A DNA stretch of 11,023 nt. It comes from Ginkgo biloba. Lineage: Eukaryota; Streptophyta; Ginkgoopsida; Ginkgoales; Ginkgoaceae. Shown here piece by piece: positions 8,609-11,023 of this stretch. The notes beneath the pieces are model-generated. The model was not told the origin of the DNA, ran no database searches, and saw only the letters and a list, made by a program, of their open reading frames with translations. The stretch spans positions 142,836,435-142,847,457 of the forward strand of contig JANKJI010000003.1 in assembly GCA_024626585.1 (NCBI GenBank), in the 5' to 3' direction. Positions within the stretch are counted from its first letter, which is position 1. Each line of letters opens with the position of its first letter. A program made the translations under genes and the position numbers.

Positions 8609-9110
8609 TACCATTAATATTTTATTAAGGTGATAATCCCCTATAAATAAAAAATTTATATCATTAACTATGCTATGTGATCACTTTTTAACTATCTAAT
8701 TTCACAGTCTCCTACCCTCAATATTTTTTTAATGTAGGAATTATTTTGTAAATAGTAAATTTCCACTATCAATTATTCTATGTGATCATTATTTAAGTAT
8801 ATAATTTAATTATATTATACCCTTAATATTTTTTAAAGATAGGAATCCTTTGCAAGTTATGAACCACCATATTCAACCTTGCTATGTGATCACTATGTAA
8901 CCATATGAATCAATCATTTTCTACCCTCAATATATTTTGAAAGTAGAATTCCCTTGTAAATCATAAACCACCATTATCAACCATTATGTATGACCATTAT
9001 TCAACTATATGTGTTATCTATCTTTCTACCCTCATATAATAATGATGGTGACTTTTATTCATCCACCTTCACATTTTTTTTAGTGTAGAATCCTTTGCAT
9101 TTTGTATTTG
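8608..9110. repeat. 104-bp tandem repeat, 4 to 5 units
   Basis: Units start with a TACCCTCAATATTTT-like phrase at 8608, 8712, 8817, 8921 and 9025, giving spacings of 104, 105, 104 and 104. The first ~39 bases of each unit resemble the 39-bp repeat to the left. The remaining ~65 bases carry TAAATCATAAACCACCATTA-like text and a CTATGTGATCAC motif. The last unit breaks off after about 36 bases and restarts at about 9063 with CCACCTTCACATTTT...GTAGAATCC, suggesting a deletion or unequal exchange at the array edge. Confidence 0.85.
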
Positions 9111-9257
9111 ATGAAAATTTGTGTGAATTGTGTAATTAAGATTTGTCAGTTTAATTTAAGGAGTATAAATTAAGATTTGGCATTTGATAAGGCATAATAA
9201 AATTTGGATGCATCTTTTTTAGAATTTTTAGAATAGACCTATGTAATTCCATTAACA
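9111..9257. other. Spacer between array and charged reading frame
   Basis: Non-coding. AATTAAGATTTG occurs at 9134 and again at 9168, a 34-base imperfect duplication. No LTR terminus or polypurine tract was recognised, although an LTR edge would be expected here if the array is a 3' UTR. Confidence 0.4.
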
Positions 9258-10940
9258 ATGAAGAAGAAAGCGACAAAATTCATGGAGGAGGAATAAGAAG
9301 AATAGGATACAGATCCTAAAACTAAAAAAGATAAGGGTTTTATACCTTTTAAAGAGGAGGAATAGTAAACACTAGTTATAGTTAATATATTGATCATTTA
9401 ATTTGTTAAAAAAAATTGTGCAAGGAAGGAATCAAACTCTAAAAAATAACTAGATCAAAGTAAGCCACTAACGAACATATTAAAAGTTATGAAAATATTT
9501 AATTATTTGAAAATCTATTAAGTTGTGAAAATTTATTTAAATAAGGTGACAATAGTTTACAGTGATAAAAAATTTTTAGGGACATGAGAAGGATTTTTAA
9601 GACAAAGTGTTTGTCAAGATCTAAGTATTATAAGGTGATCATCGATGGAGGAAGATATAAAAATATGGTTTTAAAGGATATGGTGAAGAATTTTTATGAT
9701 AGAATTCTCCTAGAAGGGAGTAGTAATGGTAAAGGGACACCGATTAAATATGTATCCTTTCCTTAGTATTGAATATTTATTATTCTATATAAGTATTTGT
9801 TTAAAAGAGCACATCTAATATATCTTTTTACTTCTCATTTTAACTTCTTTTCAATTTAGAAGAGGGGTGAATCACTAGATACATAATAATTTTCTTTGGA
9901 GTACATTAATAAAAAAATTATGAAATGGAATAGAGGAGATGATAATGAAATTATTCATCCATTCCTAATTCATATTTTAATTGATATGGAATTTGAGTAG
10001 GATTAGAGTACCTTAAAATACTAAAAGTGACAAAAAATTTGACATTAGTAGAAGGTACAGTAGATATATTCTTACATAAATAATAAGAAATAAATAAATA
10101 AGACAAAGTATAACTTAATGATTATCATATGAAATTTGAGGTAATAGCCATAAAACTAAACATGACAAATAAGGATATCATTGAGAAAAATATTATATCC
10201 AAAGAAAATCTATAAGATATAAAAGATTGAATTACTAAGGATGAAGTCCTAAGGGATTAAACAATAAAAATCCAAGATCTAGAAGGTCAGGTAATCCAAT
10301 TGGAGAAGAAACTAAGTAAAGTACAATTAAAAAAATCATGAGTGATAAATAAATTTTGGTCCAAACTAGATACAAATTAGTAAAAGAGATTGAAATATAA
10401 TATGAACTCACCTATACTATGGATGAGGTTGAAAGTTATGATAAAGGGGTTCAATTTTATTTGTTCCCTACATTTGAAGTAGATAAAAATGAATTGGATG
10501 GTATACAAGATATAGTAAGTATAATTATTTATGCCAAAAACTATGCCTATAGAATGTGAAGGAAGGATGAAGCAATTAATGACATAAATATATGATAACA
10601 CTTATTATGTGTGATGGGGGATTAATTTCTTATGCAAAGTATATTCCCTCTATCATGCTTTATCCATTGTATGGACTAATAAAAACTCATAGAAAAATAA
10701 GTAATACTACAAAAGGAATGCAACAAGATATACAAGTTGAATATATATTCTATAAGGAAATGCATATTCTAAGAAAAGGTAATCATACATTGAGAATATA
10801 AAGTATACAAATAAATTAAGGCACAATAAATAGGGATACATAATTTATGAAAAGAGAAATATAAATTGATAAAGATAATAGGATGTAAAAAATATAATGC
10901 CCTCACTAATAAACGATTGATACCTTACTTGAGTAAAAAA
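9258..10940 (+). pseudogene. Decayed charged coiled-coil protein, unassigned
   Basis: I do not recognise this gene. The ATG at 9258 opens a Lys/Glu-rich N-terminus (MKKKATKFMEEE, stop, EE, stop, DTDPKTKKDKGF) in frame 3. The reading continues in frame 2 from 9584, with an open run to 9763 and then FKRAHLIYLFTSHFNFF and KKIMKWNRGDDNEIIHPFL up to about 9996. It moves to frame 1 from about 9998 to 10337 (LKVTKNLTLVEGT, the coiled-coil segment), frame 3 from 10338 (YKLVKEIEI, stop, YELTYTMDEVESYDKGVQF) and frame 2 from 10592, open to 10798. The total is about 550 codons. Nearly all stops could come from CAA, CAG or CGA codons, so this looks like one ancient ORF. By position it could be an extra or env-position ORF of the pol element, or the 5' ORF or gag of a neighbouring element. 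Confidence 0.5.
10141..10337 (+). other. Predicted coiled-coil segment in the decayed frame
   Basis: Frame 1 reads MTNKDIIEKNIISKENL, stop, DIKD, stop, ITKDEVLRD, stop, TIKIQDLEGQVIQLEKKL. This is rich in Lys/Glu/Asp, with Ile/Leu spaced in heptad fashion, and all three stops sit where Gln would suit. It ends at an A7 run (10329-10335), where the frame changes to the one starting at 10338. An A-run indel is the likely cause. Coiled coils suggest self-association but do not name a function. Confidence 0.5.
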
Positions 10941-11023
10941 TATATTCCCTTATCTTCTTCACAATAACTATTTGGACACAAAATGAACACAATTAATGCA
11001 TTAGTAATATATGATGCTAATAC
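10941..11023. other. Right edge, nothing recognised
   Basis: AT-rich DNA after the last readable piece of the charged frame. No repeat, LTR end or coding segment is recognised. Confidence 0.4.

Noticed and set aside
8371-9110. CRISPR-like array
   Set aside because: The units are imperfect and directly adjacent, with no unique spacers or cas genes, and the surroundings are plant retrotransposon. It is an ordinary tandem repeat.
10377-10601. 74-codon minus-strand hydrophobic open frame
   Set aside because: It is antisense to the charged frame YELTYTMDEVESYDK. The Tyr/Ile-rich product is what the complement of Lys/Asn/Asp codons gives.
9258-10940. Retroviral-type envelope gene
   Set aside because: The position after pol would suit, but no signal peptide, transmembrane anchor or cleavage site is visible, and the content is charged and coiled-coil.

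Overview
This is AT-rich eukaryotic nuclear DNA, by eye roughly a quarter to 30% G+C, and almost free of CpG (I counted about 24 in 11 kb). It holds no intact gene. What can be read is the wreckage of plant-type Ty3/gypsy LTR retrotransposons. All coding stretches are broken by many stops, mostly explainable as C-to-T or G-to-A changes in Gln, Arg or Trp codons, and by frameshifts. The host is most likely a seed plant with a large, heavily methylated, repeat-filled genome. A gymnosperm is a good guess, but the sequence does not prove it.

Layout. (1) 1-1751, plus strand: a decayed gag gene with a Pro/Gln-rich N-terminus, a Retrotrans_gag-like domain, a damaged His/Cys region and a Lys-rich tail. 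(2) 1752-2104: non-coding, with a TATA-like box and an A10 tract preceded by polyadenylation-like signals. (3) 2105-2740: AT-rich and gene-free, with a small 22-bp tandem repeat. (4) About 2740-5270, minus strand: the 5' part of a second, chromovirus-like element. In its own reading direction it has LTR remains, a decayed tRNA-Met primer-binding site, gag, protease and the start of reverse transcriptase, where it stops. (5) 5488-8191, plus strand: a decayed pol of a different Ty3/gypsy lineage (Athila/Tat-like), with RT, RNase H and integrase recognisable to the integrase C-terminus. (6) 8371 to about 9110: a two-tier tandem array, about six 39-bp units followed by four to five units of about 104 bp, each apparently one 39-bp-like module plus extra sequence. 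(7) 9258 to about 10940, plus strand: a long, decayed, highly charged reading frame with a coiled-coil segment that I cannot assign.

The simplest history is a plus-strand Athila/Tat-like element (gag at the left, pol at the right) interrupted by an opposite-strand chromovirus-like element that later lost its 3' half. The array directly after pol matches the hypervariable, tandem-repeat-rich 3' untranslated region known from Tat/Ogre elements. The unassigned frame beyond it is either an extra ORF of that element or the first ORF of a neighbour. I found no CRISPR, RNA gene, host gene or new defence-type system. The most interesting items are the nested array and the unassigned coiled-coil frame.
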